This document shows positions 33,141-45,672 of a stretch of DNA of 64,000 bases, piece by piece. The notes beneath the pieces were generated by a model, which had not been told where the DNA came from, made no database searches, and saw only the letters and a program-made list of their open reading frames with translations. Numbering within the stretch: position 1 is the first letter of the stretch; every line of letters begins with the position of its first letter. A program made the translations under genes and the position numbers. The DNA lies in assembly GCF_012489685.1 (NCBI RefSeq), contig NC_080043.1, positions 58,054,289 to 58,118,288 on the forward strand, in the 5' to 3' direction. This stretch comes from Lotus japonicus. Lineage: Eukaryota > Streptophyta > Magnoliopsida > Fabales > Fabaceae.

Positions 33141-34490
33141 CTAGTGTGATAACTCGTGCACTGCACGGAATTTGATGTTAGAATTTTTTAATAAATAAAT
33201 TAGTTTTCATATAAATATATATATATAATTTTTAAATTATAAATAAGGAAATTGTGTATGAGTCAACCGTGTAATAATATATGAAGAGAAAAATTGAATA
33301 AATAAATGAAATTATGTTGTATACGACAAACATTTCAAAAACTTCCTTAAACACTACATTTACAGTACTGGTCAGTTGTTTACCCGACTCATACAGTATA
33401 CAAAGTTTAAGATCATTTCTTGAGCGTACTCTAGAGAAAGCTACATATAACTGACCATGAGTGACGACGGACTCTGAAGGAAGAGCCCAACCTAAGATAG
33501 TGTTTGTCATTGGCTTTTGTTTATGGTTATTGCAAAACATGCTGCAATTGTAAACTTTCTTCTAAATTTAATTGAAAATTTAGAATCAAAAGGAACCAAA
33601 TCTATTCTTGAAATATGCACTTTGTCATTAGCATTTGTTTGTATGATAACAGTTGCCCCAATAATACGTTCACAAAGTTCATCCACAATTAACCTGGTTC
33701 TACTCCATAAACCTGCTGCTTGGTCTATATTTCTCAAAAGCATGATTGCAGTACCAACTTTCAATAATAGTTTGTGGTTTGGGATTCCTGAACATTTAGT
33801 GTCGTTCAAAAATTCTGTGGTAACCCACTCACCTCGGATTTCAGAATCCTCATCAGATCGCAAGGCAAAGTCAGAGCTCAGATATTCATGTTCTGGTGCA
33901 GCTATCATGTCATGTATGTAAGTATTTATCATTTCAACAACCTCAAGTGTAGGGACCAATATTGCTTTATCTTGAAAGAATTTCAGGTTTTTCATTTTGT
34001 GTGTAAGGTCAGGATATACATATTTAATAAATTCCATTAATGGGTCAGGACTAATTGAGATGAGCAGATCTGGCGGATTTGAACATCATACTTTCCTGCT
34101 CCTGAATCAGGATGATCGTCATTTCCAATTTTAAGAATCCAATATGCAAACTCTTTGATTTCTTTTGCTTCATCGGTCGTCTCAGCCGCGGTTAGCCGCA
34201 TATTCTTAGACAATTTCATAACTTTGCAATGCTTCCACAATGATGAAGAGTTTACATTAGTTTCCACAACTTCCTGTCTGCCTCTTCAAGTTATTATAGG
34301 TAATATTTGCTTAAAATTACATCCAAATATTACTACTTTTCCTCCAAAAGGTTCATGTAAATTTTCAACCTCATTAAATCTCACAGTGTAACGTCTAGAG
34401 CATCGAAACAAAACTTTTTCAACATTGTAGCTCCATCCCATATAATAAGGTTTGTTTCAAGCAGAAGCTTTGCTCGTAGACTTCCCTACT
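33141..34490 (-). mobile_element. Second Helitron copy, 3' part
   Basis: On the minus strand the 3' end is a hairpin (CCGTGCAGTGCACGAG) about 10 bases before CACTAG followed by T. This is the textbook Helitron end, and it closely parallels the end at 15497. The element is cut by a LINE insertion at about 34495 and its 5' part is not recognised beyond it. Confidence 0.85.
33300..34480 (-). pseudogene. Helitron helicase C-terminal half, remnant
   Basis: On the minus strand: a piece with LWKHCKVMKLSKNMR (34037-34267), then a 176-residue piece (33507-34037) with AGLWSRTRLIVDEL, and TINKSQ at its end, followed by a stop and then THGQLYVAFSRVRSR (33232-33540). These are motifs of the Pif1-type helicase of Helitrons. 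Stops at the joints show decay. This copy is less eroded than the one at 15.7-18.7 kb. Confidence 0.85.
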
Positions 34491-34494
34491 TTAT

Positions 34495-35250
34495 ATCCAT
34501 TGCACTTGCAGGTTCCACCATAGCATCATTGAAAACTCTTTCATTCCGCGCCCTCCATATGGCCCATAGTCCTTGCAAAATTTGTGGAAGAGCATCCGCC
34601 AGCTAAGGTGATAAGAAGCTTTCAAGCCATTCCACCACATAATCCTGCACTTGAGCCGTTTGTAAGCTCATAGGATGTGCAAATCATGCCGCTCGAGCCC
34701 AATTGCATTGTAAAAGAAGATGGTTATGTGCTTCCAGAATATTCTAGCTACACATGACACAAGCTTCATATGTGGATGCAGGTTGGTCTGGCGAGAGTGG
34801 CACTAGTTTGGGTTGTTTGGCATGTGATTCCAATGGAGGTTTTACGTGTGCTGCAACAGAGTTCCTCACACCACAGCTTGATCCATTAGTGGCAGAGGCA
34901 TCTGGTTTAAGGTGGTGTATGGCTATGACTCATGAACTGGAGCTGCAATGTGTGATTTTTGAATCGGACTCTGAGATATTAATTAAGGCGATGAAGCGAA
35001 GTTCTTGTACAATTACAATTCAACCACTGGTGGAGGATTGCAAAGAGTTGGCACAATGTTTCCATAAGGTAGTTTATTCACATCCAAAACATAAAGCTAA
35101 TAAAGCAACTCACTCTCTAGCTTCGGTTGTCAATCTTTTTGGCCCTAGAATGTGGTGGGATGATTCCCCAGCCCCTATTGTTCATGATCCATTTGTTGAT
35201 GCTTCCCCTATGAATCAATAATATGACGTACTTTCATTCAAAAAACAAAA
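34495..35250. mobile_element. LINE 3' fragment with inverted 5' segment
   Basis: 34495-34767 on the minus strand encodes the zinc-binding reverse-transcriptase C-terminal region (ACVMC, HNHLLLQCNWARAA, LWAIWRARNERVFNDA, with two stops). 34768-35221 on the plus strand encodes the following RNase H-like domain (VDAGWSGESGTSLG, VIFESDSEILIKAM) to a stop, then an A-rich tail. Neighbouring parts of one ORF lie head to head. This is what twin priming produces during LINE insertion. Confidence 0.7.
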
Positions 35251-35261
35251 ATACTAATTAA

Positions 35262-36395
35262 AATTTAGTACATATTTTCTTTTAGAAAAGAGAAATTCAT
35301 TGAAAAGGAATAAGTCTTGGGAACAAACTCTCCCAAGTAAGTTAAGGTTCAAAGCAACAAGAAAGGAAAACTACAGCAGAGAAAAAAAACTACAGAACCT
35401 AACAAAACAAGACACAAATTACAGAAATATAACAATAGAAAAGTAGAACAAAAACAAACAGCAGCAGCATAGTCAAGGAGTCTAATTATTCAACTTGATA
35501 ATTCATGATTCTCACGTTACTCTTTCTCAAGTACCACGTCCCCAGAGCCAAAATACAATCAGCAGACATCACCAACCCGAATTAACAAATGGAGACAGCA
35601 CCCACAAGCATGGCATTGCAGCTTACATCCCACAAACATGGGACTCTAGAACTCATCTCAATCCTCTTCAAATCAGCAATCTAAACAGTACCTATCAGGC
35701 AGGGGATAATGCAGAAACAGACTCGCAAAACATAGCTGAGACGCTAAGCAGCAGGGGAAGAAAAACCAGCAGCCAAAACAGCACAGCAACTTAGGTAGAG
35801 AAAATAGGATCAAGCAGCAGAGACGGACCCGATTGCTCAGAAAATCGAACCAGTAGCATCAAACTTGAAAGGACAAACCAGCAGGGAAACAAAAACAATC
35901 TTCCAGCGCCAAAACATATCCCGCGGTGGACAAACGGCAGCACCCATTAGAATTTACCCCAAACTGGGCAGGATCTTCGAACACCTGATTTTGCAAGGTG
36001 GTCTGCAAGGCCATTTGCCTCCCCGCAAATGTGAGAAATACCAAGACAATTCACATCAATCATCAACCTATCTATCTGAATTAAGTCCTGATACAACTTC
36101 CAGGGCCTGTTCTGTTCAGAGGAAACCCAACCCACCGCAAGAGCAGAATCTGATTCAATTAGGACGTGATGAAACTGGAATTGTTTACAGAACAAAAGCG
36201 CATTCAGGATAGCTTTAACTTCCGCCTCATAAGCCCAGGACGTTCCACCACTTGCAGAGAACACGCCCAGAATCTACCTAGAAGAGTTCCGTAGTACCCC
36301 CCCAAAACCACTCGGTCCAGGATTCCCCAAAGATGAGCCATCAACATTAAACTTTAGTACATTTTCAGGAGGGGGAACCAAGTGGCCGTGCGGGT
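35262..36395 (-). pseudogene. LINE RNase H domain and 3' tail, minus strand
   Basis: From about 36390 the minus strand reads PPENVLKFNVDGSSLGNPGP, one in-frame stop near 36277, then WAYEAEVKAILNALLF, VLIESDSALAVGWV and EANGLADHLAK: an RNase H-like domain of the plant LINE type with its Asp, Glu and Asp residues. About 680 bp of non-coding tail follow toward 35262. The segment abuts another LINE fragment of opposite strand at about 36396. Upstream domains are missing. Confidence 0.7.
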
Positions 36396-37520
36396 GGATC
36401 GAGAGATTGATTTTAGGGAGATCGCGTCAAAATTTAAGAGAAAATCTGGTTGACAATTTGCTGGATGATGGTGACAAGCCTTGGGTCCGTGCGATTTCTG
36501 AGAAGTACATTAAGGCAGATGTTGTGCTTCAGGGGAAGGTTAGGAGCAGTGATTCTTATGTCTGGAAGAGTATTGTTAGGGCTATGGACTATGTGGGCAG
36601 CGGTTTTCAACCTCAATTGGGGGATGGTCTCTCTTCTGTGTGGTACGACAACTGGCTCGGCACGGGACGGTTGTGTGATCGTATTCCATTTGTTAACATA
36701 GCTGATACGCGGCTCAAGGTTGCTAAATTATGGCGTGGTGGAGCTTGGAATCTGGGTGTCTTATATACGGTCTTACCACCACCAATTCTGGGGGAAATTG
36801 AAAGTGTTCGGGTGCCTCGGTTATCTTCTCATCCAAATTTCATTCGATGGATGCATAGTGTCGATGGTCTCTACTCTCCCAGTTCCGCGTATCATAGCAT
36901 GGGAACACCACAGGTTGGAAATTTTGGTTTGTGGAGGAAAATTTGGAAGCTTAAAATACCATAGAAGCTTCGTTTCTTCTTATGGCTGCTTGCCCATGGT
37001 GCTTTGCCCAAAGAATGTTAAGCGTTTCCAGTCTCACCTAGCAGCGACCGCCGCTTGTTCCAGATGTACTACAGAGACAGAGGACATCAACCACTTGTTT
37101 CGGTTCTCTCCAGATTCGCGAGACCTGTGGAGTAACTTCAGAACGATTCTGCCAGCTCCCGCTGCTCACGTCGAGGTCGATACTTGGCTTGCTGGTTTAC
37201 TATTACACTGTCACGCCACTTTGGCTGTTGCAATTTTATGGTGGTGCTGGAGGTGGCGTAACCATAAATTTTTCAATGACAATGAGCTTCCTTTGAACAT
37301 CATTCTGCGGTGCATCCTCCGGGATGAAGCCGTTTGGCGGAGTTCTCTTCAATCCCTGGTGCAAGAAGATCATATGGAGAATTTGGATACCTTCTCTTCT
37401 TCCCCGACTGTGCCCATTGCCGTTGACGGTAGCTGGAATCCCTCGGTGAGCAGGATGGGGTGTGCAGCTATTGTGAGGGACTCTTGTGGCAATTGGTTGT
37501 CTGCTATCTCTGTCAGTTAT
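36396..37520 (+). pseudogene. LINE ORF2, reverse transcriptase end to RNase H start
   Basis: First piece (to 36963): the C-terminal side of a plant LINE reverse transcriptase (WVRAISEKYIKAD, GDGLSSVWYDNWLG, GLYSPSSAYHSM). A stop and a frameshift near 36960 lead to the zinc-binding part (LRFFLWLLAHGALP, CSRCTTETEDINHLF) and the start of RNase H (VPIAVDGSWNPSVSRMGCAAIV). It is cut at 37520 by the solo LTR and resumes at 40604. The LINE is 5'-truncated and was already damaged by point changes. Confidence 0.85.
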
Positions 37521-38978
37521 TGTAAGACCCTAACATAAATAATTAGATTATTGATTTATTTTCGACGTATTAATTATTTTGTGTGTATTATTCTATTTTA
37601 AATTTAGGTAATTATATTCCCAAGTTAGTTTTTTTTCTTTATAGAGATGACCTGCTCTAACAGGTCACCTTTGTTATTTACCTATGTTAGCCTATCAAGC
37701 ATCACAAAGGGATATTCTTTATTCCTTTTCTTTCCCAACCACTTATTCAAAATATCTATTTTTCCTCTCATCCTCACACACTCTCTCTCCACGTGGGCCC
37801 CACCCACACCAATCAGAATTCAATACACTCTTTCTCCCTCATTCACTCCCTCACACTCTCACTCTCTCATTCTCCCCTCTCACTCGACATCTCTCTCCCT
37901 TTCTCCTCCTTCACTTCTTCTTCCTCCATCTCTGCAACAAACGCTTCCCTCCATGGCTGAGCAAAACGCCGCCACCCATGGCCAAGCCACCACCGCCACG
38001 AGCGCCCCTCTACTCACGGATGCCGCCACTAACCGCACCACCATCACCGTTCCTTCTTCTTCATCTCAAGGGAGCCACCATGAATGAACCACCACCACCT
38101 TGAGGCCACAGCCGCGAGCTCCTCTCCCCTGTTTCGCGAGCTCTGCCGCACCACCACCACGTCCAGAAGCGACGAAGAGCTAGAGAAAAACAAAACCCTA
38201 AGTTCAGCCACCTTCAAAGCCCGATCTCCGGCGAACCGCTCATCTACTGGAGAAACTAACACTGCCGTTGGACTCACCTCGTCGTGCGCTGCAAAACCCC
38301 TAAAGAAATTCTTCATTCCGACAACCTCCGCCGGAAGCCGCCGCCAGCCGCCGCCTACCACCGTCTTCTCCGGCGAGACCTTCGCCGGAGAATTTGCAGA
38401 ACCTGAGTTGGATAGCTCTCGACCTCCTCATCTTGTATCCAAGGCCAACTCATTACTAAGAGCTTTGTGGTCCTCAGAGGAAGGAAAAGTTGCTGCTAGA
38501 GAAGAGACAGAAGTTAAATTCATAACCCTAGCAATGAGACTTGAGGGTATGAATAACGGAAACGCTTGGCGACGAAGCCAAAGGACAAAAAGAAGTGAGC
38601 CTACACGGAAAAGCAAGGATGTGATTGGATTGAAATTGCAGGTTAGGAAGAAAATTGGCTAAGGTAAGGGTAACTCGGTTTTAGCGCGTCTTTGAGTCTT
38701 GCATGCTTTTATCGCACTGTATGTGCTTGAGATGAAGATGTTTAAATTTGATTGGCATTTGATTATGACTGTTGTACTGAACTGGGAAAATATTTTCTGG
38801 AGGCTTCGGCCGGGTGAACTGATTGAGACGTGTGTCTCCGTTTTCTGGGCTTCGGCCATTGGTTATTGTTGGTTCTTTGATTATTGTTATGTGAAAATAG
38901 TGAACTGAGCTAGTATGCATAATTGAATTGATTTATGCTTGTTGGAAATATGAATAACATGTGGTTTAAAATTACCCA

Positions 38979-39690
38979 AGTGGCAATGAGGAGGTGTGGT
39001 CCTATCATTGTCCCGTCTTGTGTGACGCTATAAGTGGCGATGAGGAGGTGTGGTCCTATCATTGTCCTGTCCATTGTGACGCTATAAGTGGCGATCAGGA
39101 GGTGTGGTCCTATGATTGTCCCGTCTCGTGAGACGCTATAAGTGGCGATCAGGAGGTGTGGTCCTATGATTGTCCCGTCTCGTGAGACGTTATACGTGGC
39201 GATCAGGAGGTGTGGTCCTATGATTGTCCCGTCCATTGTGGCGCTAAGTGGCATTCAGGAGGTGTGGTCCTATGATTGTCCCGTCTTGTGAGACGCTAAG
39301 TGGCGATGAGGAGGTGTGGTCCTATCATTGTCCCGCCTTGTGAGGCGTATAAGTGGCGGTCAGGTGATTGTGTTCACCCGGTTGTCCCGCCTTGTGTGGC
39401 GCAATAAGTGGCGATGAGGTGGGTTTGTCCCACGGGATTGTCCGGTCTTTTGAGACGTTATAAAGTGGCGATGAGGTGGGTTTGTCCCGCGTGATTGTCC
39501 CGTCTTTTGAGATGCTAAAGTGGCGATGAGGTGGGTTTGTCCCACGTGATCGTCCCGTCTTGCGAGACGTTATCAAGTGGTAGTGGAGTGAATATTTTCA
39601 CATGACTATCCCGTCCTTCGAGGCGTTGCTTAGTGACAGTGGAGTGGATATTTTCACAGGATTGTCCCGTCTTGCGAGACGTTATTGTTT
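38979..39690 (+). repeat. Tandem array of about 13 units of 51-57 bp in the solo LTR
   Basis: Units start with gtggcgatgaggaggtg or close variants near 38980, 39034, 39088, 39142, 39196, 39248, 39300, 39353, 39408, 39465, 39520, 39577 and 39632. Most contain tgtcccgtct and a small palindrome CGTCTCGTGAGACG. The units change in character from left to right (ggtgtggtcctat, then gtgggtttgtccc, then tggatattttcac), so the array evolved by local duplication. Confidence 0.9.
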
Positions 39691-40080
39691 GATTTATATT
39701 GTTGAGGATTATTGATATCTGATTTGTGTTTATATTGTTATGGATTATTGATATCTGATTTTTCGTTATATTGTTGAGGATTATTGATATCTGATTCGTC
39801 GTTATATTGTTGAGGATTATTGATATCTGATTTGTCGTTATATTGTTGAGGATTGTTGATATCTGATCTAATGTTATATTGTTGATATTATTGTCATATG
39901 ATTTGATTCTATACTGTGGAAGTTGTGGATATCTGAGTTATATGTTGTTAAGTTGATGTGTGAATAAATATTACCTTGTTAAGTTGTTGATATCTGAGTT
40001 AATATATAGGTTGTTAAGTTGCTGATATCTGAGTAGAAATATTGTTGAGGTTGTTGATAGTTGATTTAAATCTATAATGT
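39691..40080 (+). repeat. Second tandem array, about 37-bp units, decaying rightwards
   Basis: ttatattgttgaggattattgatatctgatt recurs about five times to about 39880 at a spacing near 37 bp, then as shorter degenerate copies (gttgttgatatctgag) to about 40080. Confidence 0.8.
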
Positions 40081-40598
40081 TGAATATATGTCGTCATCTA
40101 TCTTGAATTAGGTTGCTAGCGTATGTGCCATGTTATGCACTTATATCTGAATAGCATGTTTTTCTCTTTCATACGTGGTAATGGCATGGAGTTAACCCTT
40201 TCTATTTGCTATTTGTTGTTTGGGCGCTTAACGCTATTAGGCGATGGAGAATCTTCGATGGAGCTTGACCTTCGTACGAGTCGGAGAGGAGAACTTGAAG
40301 AACTGTGGAAGACTTGAAAAATAGAGTCGGGTGTAGAGTTAGAGCCTTGAGTAAGAGTGCTAACCATTATTGGTTTAAGCTTGCATAACGGGTTTAGAAA
40401 TTTATATTTGAGGTTTCGGGTACTCGCCTTGTTCAAGGCTTGAGGTAAATCCCTTTGTGGTTGGGAGTATGCATGACATGTTTTGGAAATACTTCGAAAA
40501 GAAAAAAATATACTCGTGTTTATGTATCATTTTGGAAAACATTGCATATTTATTTTATTAGATTGTTACCGTAACCCCCTGAAATTCGGGGCGTTACA

Positions 40599-40975
40599 GT
40601 TATGCTTTTGGCTCGGCCTTTCTTGCAGAGATTCTTGCTATGGAGCTGGGGCTCCGTCATGCTCTAGAGATAGGCTACACCGAGGTCTCTTGCTCGTCTG
40701 ACTGCTCGAAGGTTATCCATGCTCTACATGAAGGGACCAACATCACAAGCTACTGGAATAGGGAGGAGATATGTCGCGTTCGTACTGTTATGGCAAGTAT
40801 GCAGCATGTTACTTTGTTCTAGGTTGATCGAGCCAAGAATAACACGGTTGACAAACTAGCCCGAGAGGCTTGCCGTCAAGGCTCACCGATTAAAGTTTGG
40901 AAGCAGCCACCTTCCTTCATTTATGATTCTTTGTTTTTAGATTCTCTTAGTTAGTTTTGTCGTTTTGTTACTTTT
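40599..40975 (+). pseudogene. LINE RNase H, continuation after the solo LTR
   Basis: The frame resumes after the duplicated gttat with the middle and end of the RNase H-like domain (FLAEILAMELGLRHALEIG, VSCSSDCSKVIHALHEG), an in-frame TAG at about 40822, then NNTVDKLAREACRQGSP to a final stop near 40954. It is the 3' end of the LINE starting at 36396. Confidence 0.85.
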
Positions 40976-42211
40976 CCTCCTATAACCAAAAAAGCACCAT
41001 TATTTTTTCAATTTTATATTATTTCTTTCAGTTAATAGTTAGTATTTTTTAAAAAAATATTTTCTTTTAATTAATATAAAATTTTGTTAAGTCAGGTTTA
41101 ATATTTTGTTATCAAAAATTAATAGGTTAAAAAAATTAACAGATAAAATATAAAAAATAAATGGCTAATTAACTAACTATTGATAATATGTGATATTTTT
41201 TGTATGAATTTTCACCATCATTAATTATTGTATTTTATTTTAAAAATTATTGTATTTTGAGTCGTCAATCAACTATGAGATTAAATTTTTACACTGTTAG
41301 TGCATAGAAATTAATCTCATTAACTATTGATAATATGATTTATTTTGTGTATGAATTTATACCGTCTTTAATTATTGTATTTTCTTTCAAAAAAATTATT
41401 TTATTTTGATTTTTTCAAAAATTATATTTTTATTTAATTTAATAGTAAATATTTTTTTGAAAAATATATACTCAAGATTTATATTTTATTTTCGAATAAT
41501 TGTAGTTTTGTAAGTCAGATTTAATTATTTCTTATTTTAATAGGTTAAAAAGTAAAATATATACCAAATAAAAAACAAAGATTTATAATTTTCTCTTAAA
41601 AGGAAATAATGATTATTAACTTTTCTCAAAAATAAACTTCCATATAAATATTAACTATATGTGCTATTTCTGTAAAAATTGAAAACATCATTAGTTTTTA
41701 CAGTTTGATTCTTCTGAAAAAGTATGTTTGGAGTTTTTATTTTGATTTAAGTTTAAGAGTTAATATTTTTCAAAAAATATTATTTTTTCAAATAAATATA
41801 GAATTTTTTTAAACAAATAAATATGCACTATCAGTGTAAAGAAGTTTTAAACTGTCATCTAATTATTGTATGCCACGTGAGATAAATAATTCTATTCTTC
41901 GTTTATTTAATTAAATTACAATTATAGTTTATGACATGGCGGAAAATAATTGGAGCCTGTGTAAAAAGAGTTTACACTGACAGTGTATCTTTCCTTTTCT
42001 CAATAAATATATAGATTTGCGTTTTAAGTTATGATCGATATTTTGTTATTAATACAAAATACTTTAAACCACGTTTAATGAAAATTTAATGAAACTTCAA
42101 CATATGTGTTTCTATAATTTCAATTCATAATTTGTTTCTATACAAGCGTGATACCATTAATGAAATTTCAATTGTTGTCTACGGTCACTGAGCAAAGCAA
42201 GTCCATAAAAA
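40976..42211. other. AT-rich spacer with MITE remnants
   Basis: No gene. A decayed MITE is visible at about 41824-41990 (gcactatcagtgtaaag on the left, gtttacactgacagtgtat on the right, a gccacgtg phrase inside). A half-copy phrase (tttttacactgttagtgca) lies near 41290. Confidence 0.55.
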
Positions 42212-44579
42212 CTAGATATTATACCCGTGCGTTGCACGGGTTTACTTACTATATTTTTTAACATTATATAAAAATTATTATAGTTTAACTAAATTAAAAT
42301 TAAAATATTTTTTAATTATAAATAAAAAAAATGTGTTAAGTATTTTATGGCAGCCTGAGGTTATGTATTTGTTGTTGTTATTGACATTTTGGTTGTTGTT
42401 TGTGTTTTGAGTACTCTTTTTCCTTCCCTAGGGTTTTTCCCACTGAGTTTTTCCTAGGAATGTTTTAATGAGGCTCAAGCATAAGTTGTTTTAAGCACCA
42501 AAATGTTTAATGAATTGGCAAGGATGCACGGGACATTCTTGTATTGATTTAGCCCCTATTTTTCAAGAGAGGGTTGTTCTCATGTACATCTATATTGTAA
42601 TAATAATATAATTTCTTTTGTATAAATAATTAATATTACTCAAATTTAACTATTAGCATAGAAATCATTTTAACAATTAAGTTTTTTATTTATTTAATAA
42701 TATGAAAAATAATTAATTTAATTTGAAATATTTAAATTTCGTAAGAAATGTTAAGTAATAAATGTTTAATGTCATTAAATAAGTTTTAATATCATTTTTT
42801 ATATTTTTTACCTGGAAAATCATTTACTCTTACATGCCAAGACCAATAAGTGATAACTTAAATAGTCTTTTTTTATAAAAAAATAGCCTAAAATATTATC
42901 TTATGAATTTAATTTTTTTCAGCTTATTTGGTTTGTGAATGTTTTCTCACAGCCAATAGTCATGATACTAATCCCTTGAGCCTATACGATCACGTTAAGT
43001 GAATAGGACAGACCTCTCACAACAAACATTTATTCAACTTTAGTCATTATTATTTTTCTCTATTATGCTTTCTCGAGTAATTTTTACTAATATATCATAG
43101 ATAGAAAATATTTTTTTTAATAATGCATAAACATGTTATAGTTAATATTAAATACCTTTTAGCGGCATTTGTTTTTCAATTTAAATTTTTTTATCCATAT
43201 TATTTATTATCAAATAATTTTTATTTTTAATATTTGTCAAATGAAAAACTAAAGATAATTTCATGTTTTTTTAAGTTGTTGAATGTTGTTATTTAATGTA
43301 AGTAGTTGAATATTTTTTGATAATACAATTTTTTTCAGTTTTTATTATTTTTTCATATATTATTACAAAGAAAATTTATTATTTCTTAATGTATTTTAAT
43401 ACCAAGGTATGAGAGTTTTATGATTTAAAGTATTTAATGTAAAGCTCAAGTCTCCTTTACATATAAATATCTTTTTTAATTTTAAAACTATTTTATCTAA
43501 ATTATTTATTAGTAAGTATTATTTTATTATTAATTTTAATTTTTAATATTTGTCAAATGCAAAACTCAAGTAAATTTTAAGCTTATGAATGTTGTTATTT
43601 AATGTAAGTAGTTGAATAGTTTTTGACAATATAAATTTTTTCAATTTTAACTTTATTATTTTTAATATATTTATTACAACTTTTTTGTTTTGTTTGGATT
43701 CTTTTAATACAATGCAACACTTAAGTTTTGCTTATGTATTTAATACTAAAACGCAAGTGTGATTTATATATATATATAGAAGATAGATAGATTTAAAAGT
43801 ATTTTATTTAAATTATTTAATAATAAATATTATTTATTATTAATTTTAATTTTTAATATTTGTCAAATGCAAAGCTCAAGTCAATTTTAAGTTTATGAAT
43901 GTTGTTATTTAATATAAGTAGTTGAATAGTTTTTTTATTAAATAATTTTTTTCAATTTTTAATATATTTAATATTTTTCGTTATTTTTTAATGTATTTAA
44001 TATAAATGTATTGGAGCTTTATGGTTTAATGCATTTAATACATGCAAAACCGCAAGTCTCCTTTACATATATATATAGATTTAAGCTTATGAATGTTGTT
44101 ATTTAATGTAAGTAGTTGAATAGTTTTTGACAATATAAATTTTTTCAATTTTAACTTTATTATTTTTAATATATTTATTACAACTTTTTTGTTTTGTTTG
44201 GATTCTTTTAATACAATGCAACACTTAAGTTTTGCTTATGTATTTAATACTAAAACGCAAGTGTGATTTATATATATAGAAGATAGATAGATTTAAAAGT
44301 ATTTTATTTAAATTATTTAATAATAAATATTATTTATTATTAATTTTAATTTTTAATATTTGTCAAATGCAAAGCTCAAGTCAATTTTAAGCTTATGAAT
44401 GTTGTTATTTAATATAAGTAGTTGAATAGTTTTTTTATTAAATAATTTTTTTCAATTTTTAATATATTTAATATTTTTCGTTATTTTTTAATGTATTTAA
44501 TATAAATGTATTGGAGCTTTATGGTTTAATGCATTTAATACATGCAAAACCTCAAGTCTCCTTTACATATATATATAGA
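42212..44579 (-). mobile_element. Non-autonomous Helitron with duplicated 5' end
   Basis: On the minus strand the 3' end is ACCCGTGC-AAC-GCACGGGT, a perfect 8-bp hairpin, then ATAATATCTAG followed by T. The 5' end on the minus strand is A followed by TCTATATATATATGTAAAGG at 44579. Both obey the Helitron rules (TC start, CTRR end, insertion between A and T, no TSD). There is no coding capacity; the body is AT-rich. The 5' sequence is present twice. Confidence 0.85.
43578..44579 (-). repeat. Tandem duplication of about 500 bp at the Helitron 5' end
   Basis: 43578-44080 and 44081-44579 match almost base for base (offset 500-504 bp, the difference being the length of an AT run and a few substitutions such as accgcaag against acctcaag). 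Each copy ends with ctcctttacatatatatatagat, so each has a full 5' terminus. Confidence 0.9.
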
Positions 44580-44638
44580 TGTGCCAAGAACCCATTATTC
44601 ATTGAATCAATGCCAAAGAGCTTCAAAACAATTAGAAC

Positions 44639-45468
44639 TAGGGGTGGGCATCGGTCGGATTTGGTCGGTTTCAGGCTCAAAATGTCAAAACCGATCAAAT
44701 CCAAACATGTCATATTGTGAACCGCTTCCGTCCGCAGAGAGCCTCGGGTTGGGCGGTTTTGGGTTGAGCGGGTGTATGGGTTAATCGGGTGGGTTCGTTC
44801 GGATCTTATGCCATACATTTACCCATAAAATTCCAAAACAAAAATGAAGAAAGGGAGGAGATGATGGTAGATTGGACGACGACGGTCCGAGATCTCGACG
44901 TTCAAACCTTTTCCAGAGCCTACTTTGGTGGCATATCCATGGTTTGTCTCTGTTGAACGGAGAAACGACACAGCTGAACAGAGGTCAGTTCATGGAGGGA
45001 TGGTGAAGATGCACAACAGAGTAGAGGAGACGATGACTCTTGGCCTTTTCAAAAGAAATCAGATGAAGTTAGTACTTATTATACATATTATACAATATTC
45101 ATTTCATATTTTTTTTATTATTTTTTTGTGTTAATACATTGACAAGACAAAGCACTTATGCCTATATTTCCTATGCTGCAAAAGCTGCCATGCATGCCTA
45201 TTGCGTAAGCTACTGAGCAACATCTATAGCCAAACCAAAACAACGTGGAAGAACAATAAAGCCCAATTTCAATATTTGAATTTTCTACACGGTCGGTTTC
45301 GGTTACAATTGGAAGAAAAATTGACAACCCGCACCCGCCCGTGTGTAACCGTTCCAACTCTACTTTTCCAACTGTGCAGCCCGAGGCCTGTTTCCACTCG
45401 TCCGAGAGCCTTCAATTGACTTCGGGTTTTCCGGGTTGTGGTCGGTTCGGTTATTTTGCCCAGGCCTA
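44639..45468. mobile_element. Non-autonomous hAT element
   Basis: Ends TAGGGGTGGGCA and TGCCCAGGCCTA are imperfect inverted repeats, flanked by the perfect 8-bp TSD attagaac (44631-44638, 45469-45476). Subterminal repeats of ggtcgg and gggttg type occur at both ends. No transposase. 830 bp. It landed directly next to the Helitron 5' end. Confidence 0.9.
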
Positions 45469-45672
45469 ATTAGAACTAGTGACAAACATTGAATTAAAGA
45501 TAAAATTGAACAACATTTATACACCAAGAAAGACCATTGAGCCCTCACTTGATAGTTTAGTATTCTTTGGGTTTCTTAATTTCTTTTGTAATTACTTACT
45601 TACTGATAGGCAAGCTGATACACAATAACATACGTCCACTTAGATAAGTGGCGACCCCTCGCTCGGAAAGTT

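Larger units (their letters stand above)
37521..40598 (+). mobile_element. Solo LTR of 3.08 kb inserted in a LINE
   Basis: It begins TGTAAGACCC and ends GGGGCGTTACA, and is flanked by a perfect 5-bp TSD gttat (37516-37520 and 40599-40603). No second LTR, primer site or gag-pol is present, so it is best read as a solo LTR left by recombination, although an internally deleted non-autonomous element is possible. It has a CT-rich leader (37740-37950), a small ATG frame of 44 codons (37953-38087, Ala/Thr-rich, no motif), a GC-rich part (38080-38420) and two tandem arrays. The LTR size is large, as in Ogre-like gypsy elements, but I cannot name the family. Confidence 0.85.

Noticed and set aside
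39252..39576. Minus-strand open frames with repeated TSSPL-like phrases in the tandem array
   Set aside because: Periodic translation of a non-coding repeat; start and stop depend only on unit drift.
38979..39690. Regular repeats of about 54 bp resembling a CRISPR array
   Set aside because: The whole unit repeats with drift and there are no unique spacers. It is a minisatellite inside a plant LTR.
44511..45134. Short frames on both strands across the Helitron end and hAT element
   Set aside because: They cross element boundaries fixed by the TSD at 44631-44638, so they cannot be old genes.
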